DNA of 31,160 bases from Kiritimatiellia bacterium (GTDB lineage: Bacteria; Verrucomicrobiota; Kiritimatiellia; RFP12; UBA1067), in the NCBI GenBank assembly GCA_016303225.1, contig JAEDMC010000006.1, forward strand, positions 1 through 31,160, read 5' to 3'. Made by a program: the position numbers and the translations under genes. The notes below the pieces were generated by a model that saw nothing but the letters and a program-made list of their open reading frames with translations, ran no database searches and was not told where the DNA came from. Below are positions 6,529 through 14,429 of the stretch, in pieces; within the stretch, counting starts at the first letter, position 1; every line of letters begins with the position of its first letter.

Positions 6529-8990
6529 CGGTTTTCTTCCGCAAAGAGGCGGTCGTTCAGGTATTGCGTGCGACGTTCGGCGAGCTCATAGCCGATCTCA
6601 GCCCACAGCGGCGCGAACTCGGTGAAGAAACGCTCGACCTCGGCGTCGGCGCACGGCGCGGTCAGCTCCGCGCCCGCCTTGTCCAGCCGCTCGACGAGCG
6701 GTGCGACGACTGCGGCGTAGAACGCGGGATCTCCGAGCAGCGGGTCGTTCCAGCGCTGGATGAAGTCGCCCTGGCCCTCGCGGATCTTGCGATAGCGGTT
6801 GTAGGCGATCACAGACACCTTGCGCTTCAGGGCCAGAAGCTGCGCGGGCGTCAGCTCGAACTTGATCTGCAGGCCACGCGACAGCTCGTGGACGATGCCG
6901 CCCACCGTCTGCATGCCGCCCTTGCAGCTGCGGATCACGCCGAGGTTCCAGAGCTTGCCGTCGATCGGCAGGTTGTCGTAGAAGCTGATCCACGGCAGAT
7001 GAAGGTGCGCGACAACACCCTCCGGCGTGAGCGCGGCGTCCTTCTTGTAAGCATCCGTATTGCGCCGGTAGTGCTTGCCCGGAGAGCACCAGTCCGCCGC
7101 GTGCGGATCGTCCGTCTTCGGGAGCCCTTCGAAGAAGACCGAGTGATAGGGCACGTCCAGCCCGCCCGGCGCGAAGAACATCTCGAGTCCGCCCGCATCG
7201 CGCTGGCCGTCCGTCACCTCGGAGATGGCAGGATCGTCGCAGCGGATGAACACGTGGACGCCCTCGTCGTCGTACACGACCGCAACGCCCGTCTTCCATG
7301 CCGGATCGCATGCCGGGCGTTCGCCGTCCTTCAGATGCCACTTCTCGTCCGCCTGCGCGCTCTCGCCGTAGCCGCCGCCGTAGGGCAGGAAGCGCGTCTC
7401 GTAGTTGTTCCAGTCGGCATAGAGCGGCGAATAGGCGAACGCGCCCGCCGTCTGCGGCGCGTGCGGCAGGTGCCGCGCGACGATGACCTTGCGCTCTTCG
7501 GGACGATACATCTTGCCGACGATCTCGTCGAAGATCGTCCGGCAGTCGGCATAGCGCCGATAGGTGAAAAGCTGCCGCGACGTCGCGCGGAGCGCCGTCA
7601 GCCGCTGGGCCGACGTGAGCTTGAGCGGCGCGTTCACGCGGTCAAACCCCGCAATCCCCTGTCCGAGCAGAAACGCCGCAACGCGATTGACCTGGTTGGA
7701 CTGCGCCTCCTTCGTTCCCTTGATCGCCAGCGCCTTCGCAAGCGAATCCGCCGCGCCCTTCGCGTCGCCTTCGATCGCACGGATCTGCGCCTCCTGTTCG
7801 CGGAGCTTGCGATCGTTAGGCCAGAGCTCCAGGGCTTTCGCGACAATGGGCTTCGCCGTCGCAAGGTCGTCGTACCAGATCATGCGCTCGGTCTCCCACG
7901 AGATGGCGCCTGCCTGCTTGAAGAAGGCACACGCCTTGTCGTTCGGATTCGCCTCCGCGATCGCCTTGCGCTCCAGAAGCGCCGCACGCCACCGTCCGTA
8001 GCGACCGGGCTTGTTGTACCCGTAGTCAAAGATCGGCGGATCATTGAAGCCCTGCTTGATCGACAGGAAGAACAACCGCTCGACAGGCGAAAGCGACTTG
8101 TCGGCGAGATCGCGGTCGACGATCTTCTCGGCCGTGTCGGCGTCGAACTTGTGAAGCTTGTTCACGAGCGGACGATAGAGCCCCGCGATGCGATCCGCCC
8201 GCGGCTCGGCAAGCATGGCGTTCAGCACCTTGTCGAACTGCAGACGGTCCTTCATCTTGATCGCGTAGTCGGCGACGGCGTTCCAGTACGTGTTCCGCGC
8301 ACCGGCGTCCAGCACCGCGGCATCCTGCGCGAACAGCGCCGCTGCGCCGTCCGGATCGACGCTGACGAGCGCCGCCAGCATCGCGCTCTGCGTCACGACG
8401 GCCTGCTTCTGCAGGGCGAGCTTCGCCGGACCATTCAGTTTCTCATCGGGCTTGAACGCCTTGACGAGCGCGTACTCGCGGTCGAACTTCGCCTTAGCCC
8501 GGTCCCGATGGACGGCAAGCCCCACCTCGGCGAACTTGAGCCGCATGTTGAGCTGACGGCGTCCGTCGGCAGACGGCGCAAGCTCCGCAAGCAGTTTCTC
8601 CGCCTCGAGGAGTCCCCGCGCGCGGTTGAACGAATACGTGTTCAGCATCGCGTCGAAAAGCGCATTCAGCGTCTGCGCACGAACCTGCGCATTCGTCGAC
8701 GCCTTCACCTCCGCGAGCGCCTTCTCGTAGGTCGCGCGAAACTCGGCCTTTGCGTTCGCATGCTCGGCGACCTTGCCGGCGAGCCGCACCCGCTGCGCGT
8801 CGGTCAGCCGGTTCTCCTGACCGAACTTCGCGAGATCCGCGAGAATCAGGTCGTGCTTGTACTGACAGTACCGCGGCTGGTTCTTCTTGTCCGAGCGAAT
8901 CTTCTGATACGCCTGGTTGAACTCGGCATCCGTCATCGCAAACGCCGACGCGCCCAGCATCGCCACCACACTCAAGATAGTCTTTCTCAT
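6525..8990 (-). CDS. Large secreted protein with helical repeats and a CBM9-like domain
   Basis: 821 residues from ATG 8990, chosen because AAGGAG lies about 5 nt upstream and MRKTILSVVAMLGASAFA is a clear signal peptide. Residues about 25-450 are helical, Ala/Lys-rich and TPR-like, without an enzyme motif I recognise. Residues about 555-730 resemble the CBM9-like/DOMON-type beta-sandwich seen in secreted carbohydrate-binding proteins: VAVVYDDEGVHVFIRCDDP, then GGLEMFFAPGG and LPWISFYDN. The last part is again helical. It lies between the DUF4091 protein and GH88 in one operon, so binding or presenting a glycan outside the inner membrane is plausible. No specific substrate can be inferred. 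Confidence 0.7.
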   Translation of the reverse strand: MRKTILSVVAMLGASAFAMTDAEFNQAYQKIRSDKKNQPRYCQYKHDLILADLAKFGQENRLTDAQRVRLAGKVAEHANAKAEFRATYEKALAEVKASTNAQVRAQTLNALFDAMLNTYSFNRARGLLEAEKLLAELAPSADGRRQLNMRLKFAEVGLAVHRDRAKAKFDREYALVKAFKPDEKLNGPAKLALQKQAVVTQSAMLAALVSVDPDGAAALFAQDAAVLDAGARNTYWNAVADYAIKMKDRLQFDKVLNAMLAEPRADRIAGLYRPLVNKLHKFDADTAEKIVDRDLADKSLSPVERLFFLSIKQGFNDPPIFDYGYNKPGRYGRWRAALLERKAIAEANPNDKACAFFKQAGAISWETERMIWYDDLATAKPIVAKALELWPNDRKLREQEAQIRAIEGDAKGAADSLAKALAIKGTKEAQSNQVNRVAAFLLGQGIAGFDRVNAPLKLTSAQRLTALRATSRQLFTYRRYADCRTIFDEIVGKMYRPEERKVIVARHLPHAPQTAGAFAYSPLYADWNNYETRFLPYGGGYGESAQADEKWHLKDGERPACDPAWKTGVAVVYDDEGVHVFIRCDDPAISEVTDGQRDAGGLEMFFAPGGLDVPYHSVFFEGLPKTDDPHAADWCSPGKHYRRNTDAYKKDAALTPEGVVAHLHLPWISFYDNLPIDGKLWNLGVIRSCKGGMQTVGGIVHELSRGLQIKFELTPAQLLALKRKVSVIAYNRYRKIREGQGDFIQRWNDPLLGDPAFYAAVVAPLVERLDKAGAELTAPCADAEVERFFTEFAPLWAEIGYELAERRTQYLNDRLFAEENR

Positions 8991-9004
8991 TTTTCTCCTT
9001 GTCA

Positions 9005-9081
9005 ATTTCAAATTTCAAACATCAAATCCCAAGCGTCACTCGTCAAACCTTAATCTTCAAACATCAAACCTCAAATCTCAC
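9005..9081 (-). repeat. Intergenic array of eleven degenerate heptamers
   Basis: Eleven consecutive 7-bp units on the plus strand follow ANNTCAA, for example ATTTCAA at 9005 and 9012, ACATCAA at 9019 and 9061, ACCTCAA at 9068. Positions 4-7 are nearly constant and positions 2-3 vary. The last unit contains the stop codon of the DUF4091 gene (9078-9080), and the array ends just before the Shine-Dalgarno sequence of the next gene, so it fills the whole gap. On the transcribed strand TGA recurs every 7 nt, giving stops in all three frames. Confidence 0.9.
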
Positions 9082-10913
9082 TTCTTCAGCAGCTCGTTCA
9101 ACTCGAGGATGTAATTGACCGCCTCCGCCTTGAAGGCGTCGGGGTCCATCCGATAGCCGTCCCAGTAGGCGAGCCAGGAGAGGACCCGACGACCGCGCAT
9201 TAGCGCCTCGGGCTTGTCCTCGCATTTCGCCGCCTTCAGCGCCAGTTGCTTCACCAGCGTCGCGTAGCGGATATCGTCCAGGCCCTCACGGATCGCATCC
9301 CACGCGAGCGTGTCGAGGACAGAGTCCTCCGTGCCGTAGGCCGAGACGATCGCCCGGAGGTTCGGCTCGTAGGGAACGGCCATGTCGTTCCAGTTGTTAC
9401 GCCACCAGCAGTAGTTGAGCGAGACGTCGTAACCCGCCTGCCACGCCATGAGGCCGTGAATGCGGCGGAAGTAGTCCGGATTCTCCGGTCCGCAGTGGGG
9501 ATTCGCGTACCAGCCGCAAAGCGCGTCGGGATTGGAGTCGTGAAAGAGCTTCACCTCCTGCTGACGATGCTCGACCGGCATCGACGGCAGGATCATGAGG
9601 TCAAGTGCGAAGAGGAGCTCGCGCCAGGCGAACGAGGTGACGCCAATCTTGCCGCCCGCCTCGTGCACGATGCGCCAGGCGTCCCGTTCGCCACGAATCG
9701 TCGCGGGGCCGCCCTCGTCCACGCCATAGCTGTAGAAGTCGGTGTGTCCGAGCTTCTCGATCGCCAGCGCGCGGGTCTTCGCCACCGTGTTGGAGAGTGT
9801 GTTCAGCTTGTCAACGAACTCCGGGGTAGGCGCGCCCGAGCCCCAGTTGACGAGTCCGCAATCCGTGACGCCGAAGAGGACGGGCTGCGTCTTGAGTCCG
9901 TACGCCTTTGCAAGCTCGATGTCGCGGTCCAGCCCGCTCGGGTTCATCGGATCGACCTTCGGGAAGCCCATCGGCGTCAGGCAGTTGTGCTCGGCGACGT
10001 CCTTCATCACCTTCGGGTTGCGCGTGCCCGTGCCGTAGAGGCAGAGATAGAAGCCCTTTTCCGGATCGTACTGCGTCTTCGGTTCGGGCAGGTCTAGCGG
10101 CAGCACGCGGCAGCGGAGGTCGAGCGCGGCGATTTCGCGGCCCTTCGCCTTCAGCTTGAGCGCGCCGCGGTAAATGCCGCCCTTCGCGTCGGACGGCACC
10201 CGGATCGTCGCCAGCAGCTGCTTGAATTCGCCGCGGTTGAGCACGAACGGCTGCAGCGTCTCGGCATCGCGGATCAGGCCCTGGTTCGCCTGGTTGACGA
10301 ACGAGTAGTCCGAGACCTCGAAGCGCGAGCTCATCCACTGGTAGCGGCGCTGCCCGTCCTCGTTCTCGTAGCGGACGTAGTAGTCCTGCGTGTCGTCGTC
10401 GGTCCAGATGAGGTTCTCGTCATGGAGCAGCAGCTCCGGAACGAGCGTTCGTCCGCACGCGTCGGCGAAGTAGCCGTACCAGGCGCTGCCGCCCTGATAC
10501 CAGCACTTCACGATCTTGAAGTCGATTGCCGCGGCGGGGATGCGACCGCCCGCCTTCGAGACGAGGTCGCCGCACTCCACGCTGACGTCGGTGAAGTCCC
10601 CCGCCGTCGCGTACATGAGAAAGCTCGCCGGCTCGAACTCGCCGCGCGAGGCGATCCAGCTCAGCGGCGCAAAGAGACGTCCGTCCGTCGGATAGAGGTT
10701 CGGCACGCGCTTGATGGCGCTCATCGGCGCGACCGTATAGAGCGCGACCGGCGCGTTCTTCCGTCCGACCTTCGCCAAATCCGCCGCCACCTTCGCGGCA
10801 TTCGCCTTCGCCGTCTTCGGCTCGAGGTTATACCGTTGCACACCGGGAACGCCAGCCAGAGCGCCCATCGACAGCCCGACCAGCACGCCCACCATCAGGA
10901 GTGTTTTGTTCAT
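9078..10913 (-). CDS. Secreted DUF4091 glycoside hydrolase-like protein
   Basis: 611 residues from ATG 10913; the longer frame would start at TTG 10922. A signal peptide (MNKTLLMVGVLVGLSMGALA) is followed by an N-terminal beta-rich region and a TIM-barrel-like middle with YSYGVDEGGP, KIGVTSFAWRELLFALD and CGWYANPHCGPEN. The C-terminal segment at about residues 520-560 (DTLAWDAIREGLDDIRYATLVKQL) matches the DUF4091 pattern. Proteins of this architecture occur in polysaccharide-use loci and are thought to be glycosidases, but I cannot assign catalytic residues or a substrate. It is the first gene of the operon, after a TTGACG/TATCAT promoter. Its stop codon lies within the heptamer array at 9005-9081. 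Confidence 0.8.
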   Translation of the reverse strand: MNKTLLMVGVLVGLSMGALAGVPGVQRYNLEPKTAKANAAKVAADLAKVGRKNAPVALYTVAPMSAIKRVPNLYPTDGRLFAPLSWIASRGEFEPASFLMYATAGDFTDVSVECGDLVSKAGGRIPAAAIDFKIVKCWYQGGSAWYGYFADACGRTLVPELLLHDENLIWTDDDTQDYYVRYENEDGQRRYQWMSSRFEVSDYSFVNQANQGLIRDAETLQPFVLNRGEFKQLLATIRVPSDAKGGIYRGALKLKAKGREIAALDLRCRVLPLDLPEPKTQYDPEKGFYLCLYGTGTRNPKVMKDVAEHNCLTPMGFPKVDPMNPSGLDRDIELAKAYGLKTQPVLFGVTDCGLVNWGSGAPTPEFVDKLNTLSNTVAKTRALAIEKLGHTDFYSYGVDEGGPATIRGERDAWRIVHEAGGKIGVTSFAWRELLFALDLMILPSMPVEHRQQEVKLFHDSNPDALCGWYANPHCGPENPDYFRRIHGLMAWQAGYDVSLNYCWWRNNWNDMAVPYEPNLRAIVSAYGTEDSVLDTLAWDAIREGLDDIRYATLVKQLALKAAKCEDKPEALMRGRRVLSWLAYWDGYRMDPDAFKAEAVNYILELNELLKK

Positions 10914-10958
10914 ATCGCCCAATTGGATTATTTTTTCTCACTACCATCCCATAGACAT

Positions 10959-10973
10959 GGTGAACCATTCACC
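10959..10973. promoter_or_regulatory. Perfect palindrome, candidate operator of the carbohydrate operon
   Basis: GGTGAA and TTCACC separated by 3 nt, centred about 16 nt downstream of the predicted transcription start. The position and symmetry suit a repressor binding site for a substrate-responsive regulator. No regulator gene is present in the window. Confidence 0.5.
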
Positions 10974-10988
10974 CTGTCGGGTACGAGA

Positions 10989-11018
10989 ATGATATCACGG
11001 GCGAACCTCCCTCGTCAA
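10989..11018 (-). promoter_or_regulatory. Promoter of the carbohydrate-use operon
   Basis: -35 TTGACG at 11013-11018, an 18-bp spacer, and -10 TATCAT at 10989-10994 preceded by TGA (extended -10). The leader of about 70 nt before the DUF4091 ATG contains the palindrome at 10959-10973. The rest of the gap (11019-11097), after the tyrA stop, shows nothing I can name. Confidence 0.75.
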
Positions 11019-11097
11019 CCGTCCACGCAGACATAACTCAAAGAATCTTCGCCCCCTCCCGAATTCACCTTCGACGGACTCCCATGCCGACGGCAGA

Positions 11098-11874
11098 TCA
11101 GTGCGTGGCTTCCTTTGCCGCTCGGCCCTCGATCAGCAATTGCTTCAGGGCCGCGGCGTCCTCGCTACGGATTGCGTCTCGATATTGTCCGAGACGATCG
11201 ATGAGGCGAGAGAGGACCATATCGAGTGACGACTTGTTGGAAAGGAAAAGATCCGTCCAGATGTCGGGATCGACCGTCGCAACGCGCGTCATGTCCTGAA
11301 AACTTCCGGCGGAGAAGCCCAGATGCTTCGCGGCGAGCGGATCGCGCACGTAGGCGGACGACACCACGTGCGCGAGCTGGCTCGTGTAGGCGATCATCTC
11401 GTCGTGATGCGCGGGATCGGTGACAACAAACCGGGCAAAGCCAATTTCCGTGAAAATCGCCTTCAGCCGCTCGACGACGGCGGACGGCGTAAAGGCGAAC
11501 GGCGTAAAGATCATCGACGCCCCGCGATAGAGATCGGCGTCGGCATTCGCATAGCCGCTCCGCTCCTTGCCCGCCATCGGATGTCCGCCGACATAGGTCC
11601 ACTTCGCCGCCTTTGCAATCGGCTCGACCTGCGGACACACCACGCCCTTCACGCCCGCCGCGTCCGCAATGAGTGTTCCATCCGCAAAGTCGTCCTTATG
11701 CTCGACGATCCACGGCGCAACCATCAAGGGCGGCAAACAGACGATGACAAGATTGCAGCGTCCGATCTCGGTGGATGCCGCCCCCTTCAGGTTGACGACC
11801 TCGTGTCCGGCCTTGCGGAACGCCTTCTCAAACGATCCGCCGATCAGCCCCATTCCTCGAATACCTATGATCAT
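11098..11874 (-). CDS. tyrA: Prephenate dehydrogenase
   Basis: 258-residue NAD(P)-dependent dehydrogenase of tyrosine synthesis. The Rossmann motif GIRGMGLIGGSFEKAF is at the N-terminus, the family motif GGHPMAGKERSGY is in the middle, and the helical C-terminal domain contains PAHHDEMIAYTSQLAHVVSSAY and LGFSAGSFQDMTRVA. It has no ACT domain, so feedback control probably acts on the upstream enzymes or on transcription. AAGGA precedes the ATG by about 6 nt. It is the third gene of the aroF-pheA-tyrA operon, separated from pheA by an imperfect hairpin repeat. Arogenate as substrate cannot be excluded. Confidence 0.93.
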   Translation of the reverse strand: MIIGIRGMGLIGGSFEKAFRKAGHEVVNLKGAASTEIGRCNLVIVCLPPLMVAPWIVEHKDDFADGTLIADAAGVKGVVCPQVEPIAKAAKWTYVGGHPMAGKERSGYANADADLYRGASMIFTPFAFTPSAVVERLKAIFTEIGFARFVVTDPAHHDEMIAYTSQLAHVVSSAYVRDPLAAKHLGFSAGSFQDMTRVATVDPDIWTDLFLSNKSSLDMVLSRLIDRLGQYRDAIRSEDAAALKQLLIEGRAAKEATH

Positions 11875-11890
11875 TTTAAATCCTTACGGG

Positions 11891-11960
11891 AACCACAAAG
11901 AACGCAAAGATCCGCAAAGGGCATACCGAACTTTGCGCTAATCTGCGTTCTCTGTGGTTT
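11891..11960. repeat. Imperfect inverted repeat built from nonamers, between pheA and tyrA
   Basis: Arms 11891-11919 and 11932-11960 are each about 29 nt and match at about 23 positions, with a loop of about 12 nt. Each arm is a degenerate 9-bp tandem repeat: CCACAAAGA, ACGCAAAGA and TCCGCAAAG on one side and the complement on the other. A long RNA hairpin would form between two genes of the operon. I recall similar ACCACAAAGAACGCAAAG-type sequences in unrelated bacterial genomes, not checked here. Confidence 0.8.
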
Positions 11961-11972
11961 CATCATATTTGA

Positions 11973-13118
11973 CTACCTCTCTGCATAAGCACCTAGAAAG
12001 GTGAAATGCTCGACCTCCGGATCGGATGCGAGTGACGACAAGAGCTTCACCACACGCACATCATGCGGCGAAGCCTCGAAGTCGAAAATGAAGCGGAACT
12101 CGAAATCGGAGCCGGGAACGGGACGCGACTCAAGCTTGGTGAGGTTCACACCGACCGCGCCGAAGCGGATCAGGATGTCCGCGAGCGATCCCGGACGATG
12201 CGAAAGGCTCATCATCAGCGAGAACTTGTTCGCGTCCGGATAGATCTCGGTTTTGCGCGAAATGCAGATGAACCGCGTGAAGTTGCTCGTCGTATCCGAA
12301 ATGTCGTCCGCCAAAATGTCGAGTCCGTACAGCTCCGCGCATTCGCGCGAGGCGATGACCGCGGCGTCTTTCCGGCCCGACTTCGCCAATTCCGCTGCAG
12401 CCGCAGCCGTGTTGGACGCGGGAACCGTCCGAACGCCCTGGTGCGCTTTCAGGAACTCCGCGCACTGGGCAATCGCTTGCGGATGACTCGCGATCTCCTT
12501 CACGTCCGCCAGCTTCACGCCTTTCGGCGCCAGCAGCACGTGGCGGATGCGGAGCTTCAGCGCCTTCGCGATCTTGAAGTCGTGCTTCGCCATCAGATCG
12601 TAGACCTGCGTCACGCTGCCGGCCGTCGAGTTCTCGATCGGCAAGACCCCGTATTCGCACATTCCCTCCTCGACCGCGGTGAAGACTGATTCGAAATCGC
12701 GGAAGTAGAAGAGAGACGGAAACTTCACAAATGCGACGGCCGCCTGCTGCGAATACCCGCCCTCGGCACCCGGACAGGCGACGTTCGCCTTCGACGGGAA
12801 GATCGCGGGCGTCGCGGACATCGCCTCCGCCACCGTCTTCGCAAACATGCCGTCATCAGCCAGCTGCGCCCGCTGCCGTCCGCGTGAAACCGACAACAGG
12901 GTGGAGAAGAGGAGCTTCCCTTCACTCTCCAACGCAGGGCCGACCCGTTCCGCGACCTTCGCGAGAATCTCGCGTTCGCGTCCGGGATCCAGCACCGGCT
13001 TGCCGGTTCCGCGCTTCGCCTCGGCGACCTGATCGGCGCAAGCCATCCGACGAACGAACAACTTCGTCATCTCCTCGTCAACGGCGTCGATTTCTTTTCT
13101 GATCTCGCTCAATTCCAT
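11973..13118 (-). CDS. pheA: Bifunctional chorismate mutase/prephenate dehydratase
   Basis: 381 residues from ATG 13118 (GAGG 5 nt upstream); the GTG at 13124 is less likely. Domains in order: AroQ-type chorismate mutase at about 1-88 (ELSEIRKEIDAVDEEMTKLFVRR), prephenate dehydratase at about 105-285 (CPGAEGGYSQQAAV, LPIENSTAGSV, and the catalytic DTTSNFTRFICISR), and a C-terminal ACT domain at about 290-370 (HRPGSLADILIRFGAVGVNLTKLESRP). The ESRP segment is the usual phenylalanine-binding motif, so feedback inhibition by Phe is expected. It makes phenylpyruvate from chorismate via prephenate and follows aroF by 12 nt. Confidence 0.96.
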   Translation of the reverse strand: MELSEIRKEIDAVDEEMTKLFVRRMACADQVAEAKRGTGKPVLDPGREREILAKVAERVGPALESEGKLLFSTLLSVSRGRQRAQLADDGMFAKTVAEAMSATPAIFPSKANVACPGAEGGYSQQAAVAFVKFPSLFYFRDFESVFTAVEEGMCEYGVLPIENSTAGSVTQVYDLMAKHDFKIAKALKLRIRHVLLAPKGVKLADVKEIASHPQAIAQCAEFLKAHQGVRTVPASNTAAAAAELAKSGRKDAAVIASRECAELYGLDILADDISDTTSNFTRFICISRKTEIYPDANKFSLMMSLSHRPGSLADILIRFGAVGVNLTKLESRPVPGSDFEFRFIFDFEASPHDVRVVKLLSSLASDPEVEHFTFLGAYAER

Positions 13119-13130
13119 AGGCACCTCGTT

Positions 13131-14144
13131 TTAAGACCTCTCCCATGCGTAAGGTCTGATGTTGGCGATCTTCTTCATCGTTTCCGCAAACATCTCCGGC
13201 GTCTGCGACTGCGCGCCATCGCAGAGCGCGCACGGCGGGTTGTTATGGACCTCGATGATGAGTCCGTCCGCACCCATCGCGGTCGCGCCCATCGCGAGCG
13301 GCTCGACGAGCTTCGCGGAACCCGTCGAATGGCTCGGATCGATGATGACGGGGAGATGCGAAAGGCGCTTCAGGACGGGGATGACCGTCAGGTCAATCGT
13401 GTTGCGCGTCGCAGTCTCAAAGGTGCGGATGCCGCGCTCGCAGAGCATGACGTTCGGATTGCCGCTCGCCATGATGTACTCCGCGCTCATCAACAGCTCC
13501 TGCAGCGTGGCGCTCATGCCGCGCTTGAGGAGAATCGGCTTCTTCGTCTGCGCGCCGACTTCACGCAGGAGGTCGAAGTTCTGCATGTTGCGTGCACCGA
13601 TCTGAATGACGTCCACGTCATTGAAGAGCGGCAGGTGTTCAATCGCCATCAGCTCGGTGACGATCGGAAGTCCCGTCTCCTTGCGGGCCTCGATCAGCAG
13701 CTCAAGACCCTTCTTGCCAAGCCCCTGGAAGGCGTACGGCGAGGTGCGCGGCTTGAACGCGCCACCGCGCAGGAGCGTCGCGCCGGCGGCCTTGACCGCC
13801 TTGGCGATGCCGACCATCTGCTCCTCGCTCTCGACACTGCACGGTCCCGCGATCACCTGGAAGTTTCCCCCGCCGATCTTCGGGCCCGAACAGTCGACGA
13901 CCGTATCGTCGGGATGGAACTTGCGGTTCGCGGCTTTGTAGGGCTCCTGAATGCGCTGGACGCTCTCGACGGCGCTCAGCTGCTGGACGAGGCCGACGTC
14001 GATCTTGGCGACGTCGCCGACGCAGCCGATCAGCGTCTCATGGGCGCCCTCCGACACGTGCGGCGTAATGTTCCGCGCGGCAAGCCAATTCTTCAGGTTC
14101 TCGACCTGGCTCTTGTCCGCATCCTTCTTCAGTATGATAATCAT
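13131..14144 (-). CDS. aroF: 3-deoxy-7-phosphoheptulonate (DAHP) synthase
   Basis: 337 residues. The N-terminal ferredoxin-like regulatory domain (about 1-70) begins MIIILKKDADKSQVENLKNWL, as in the tyrosine-regulated DAHP synthases of the type best known from Thermotoga. The (beta/alpha)8 barrel follows, with FQVIAGPCSVESEEQ, LLRGGAFKPRTSPYAFQG, ILLKRGMSATLQEL and IDPSHSTG. It condenses PEP and erythrose 4-phosphate at the entry to the shikimate pathway. AAGGAG lies about 10 nt before the ATG; a minimal ORF (ATG CAG AAA TGA) overlaps the start. The gene lies behind a Phe/Tyr leader peptide and attenuator, and is followed by pheA and tyrA. Confidence 0.96.
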   Translation of the reverse strand: MIIILKKDADKSQVENLKNWLAARNITPHVSEGAHETLIGCVGDVAKIDVGLVQQLSAVESVQRIQEPYKAANRKFHPDDTVVDCSGPKIGGGNFQVIAGPCSVESEEQMVGIAKAVKAAGATLLRGGAFKPRTSPYAFQGLGKKGLELLIEARKETGLPIVTELMAIEHLPLFNDVDVIQIGARNMQNFDLLREVGAQTKKPILLKRGMSATLQELLMSAEYIMASGNPNVMLCERGIRTFETATRNTIDLTVIPVLKRLSHLPVIIDPSHSTGSAKLVEPLAMGATAMGADGLIIEVHNNPPCALCDGAQSQTPEMFAETMKKIANIRPYAWERS

Positions 14145-14172
14145 TTCTGCATGTCTCCTTTCTTAAATCAAC

Positions 14173-14204
14173 AACGGCCCCGCTTCTTCTGGAGCGAGGC
14201 CGTT
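14173..14204 (-). terminator. Attenuator hairpin in the aroF leader
   Basis: A 12-bp stem (plus arms AACGGCCCCGCT at 14173-14184 and AGCGAGGCCGTT at 14193-14204, one G-U pair in the RNA) with an 8-nt loop. In RNA it is followed by GTTGATTT, a weak U-rich tail. Its 5' arm in the RNA (plus 14191-14200) is perfectly complementary over 10 nt to plus 14243-14252, inside the leader peptide ORF, which gives an alternative antiterminator pairing. Confidence 0.75.
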
Positions 14205-14239
14205 ATGCTTTCCGTTGGGTTCAACCCGATCAGTATGCG

Positions 14240-14302
14240 TCAGCCTCGCTCCGACGAATAGCCGAAGTAAAAGTCAAACGCGAACTGATAGTTGTTGCTC
14301 AT
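14240..14302 (-). CDS. Phe/Tyr-rich leader peptide of the aroF-pheA-tyrA operon
   Basis: A 20-residue ORF, MSNNYQFAFDFYFGYSSERG, with 4 Phe and 3 Tyr among its first 15 codons. It starts 8 bp after the -10 box, so it is nearly leaderless. Its last codons (Ser-Glu-Arg-Gly) are the strand that can pair with the terminator's 5' arm. A ribosome stalled for charged tRNA-Phe or tRNA-Tyr would leave that strand free and prevent termination; a ribosome reaching the TGA would cover it and allow the terminator to form. This is classical ribosome-mediated attenuation, inferred from sequence. The three downstream genes make Phe and Tyr. Confidence 0.85.
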   Translation of the reverse strand: MSNNYQFAFDFYFGYSSERG

Positions 14303-14310
14303 TGGCGGAA

Positions 14311-14340
14311 ATTATAGCACTTGTTTTCAGTGTTCGTCAA
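14311..14340 (-). promoter_or_regulatory. Promoter of the aroF operon
   Basis: -35 TTGACG at 14335-14340, an 18-bp spacer, and -10 TATAAT at 14311-14316 preceded by TGC. The predicted start is about 2 nt before the leader peptide ATG. Confidence 0.85.
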
Positions 14341-14356
14341 GTCCCCCCAGTACTCG

Positions 14357-14396
14357 GCATCTGAGCATCTGAGCATCTGAGCAAAAGTGCATCTGA
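14357..14396. repeat. Intergenic octamer array between aroQ and aroF
   Basis: Five 8-bp units on the plus strand with consensus GCATCTGA: exact at 14357, 14365, 14373 and 14389, and a diverged GCAAAAGT at 14381. It lies between the aroQ stop and the aroF promoter. A small hairpin (GCGTCC/GGACGC, 14423-14438) overlaps the aroQ stop but has no U-tract, so I do not call it a terminator. Confidence 0.9.
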
Positions 14397-14429
14397 GCTT
14401 TTTTCCTCCTTACCGTTGGTCAGCGTCCG

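Noticed and set aside
6513..9053. 846-codon open frame on the plus strand
   Set aside because: It is antisense to the CBM9-like gene, is extremely rich in Arg, Leu and Val, and has no family motif; GC-rich codon bias on the minus strand explains it. The same applies to the long plus-strand frames at 5230-6591, 15429-16742, 22732-24147, 25196-26455 and 29619-30896.
9005..9081. CRISPR array
   Set aside because: Units are 7 bp, contiguous, degenerate and without spacers; no cas genes are present.
11880..11988. Plus-strand peptide (LREPQRTQRSAKG) as a coding region
   Set aside because: It is the translation of the inverted nonamer repeat, not of a gene.
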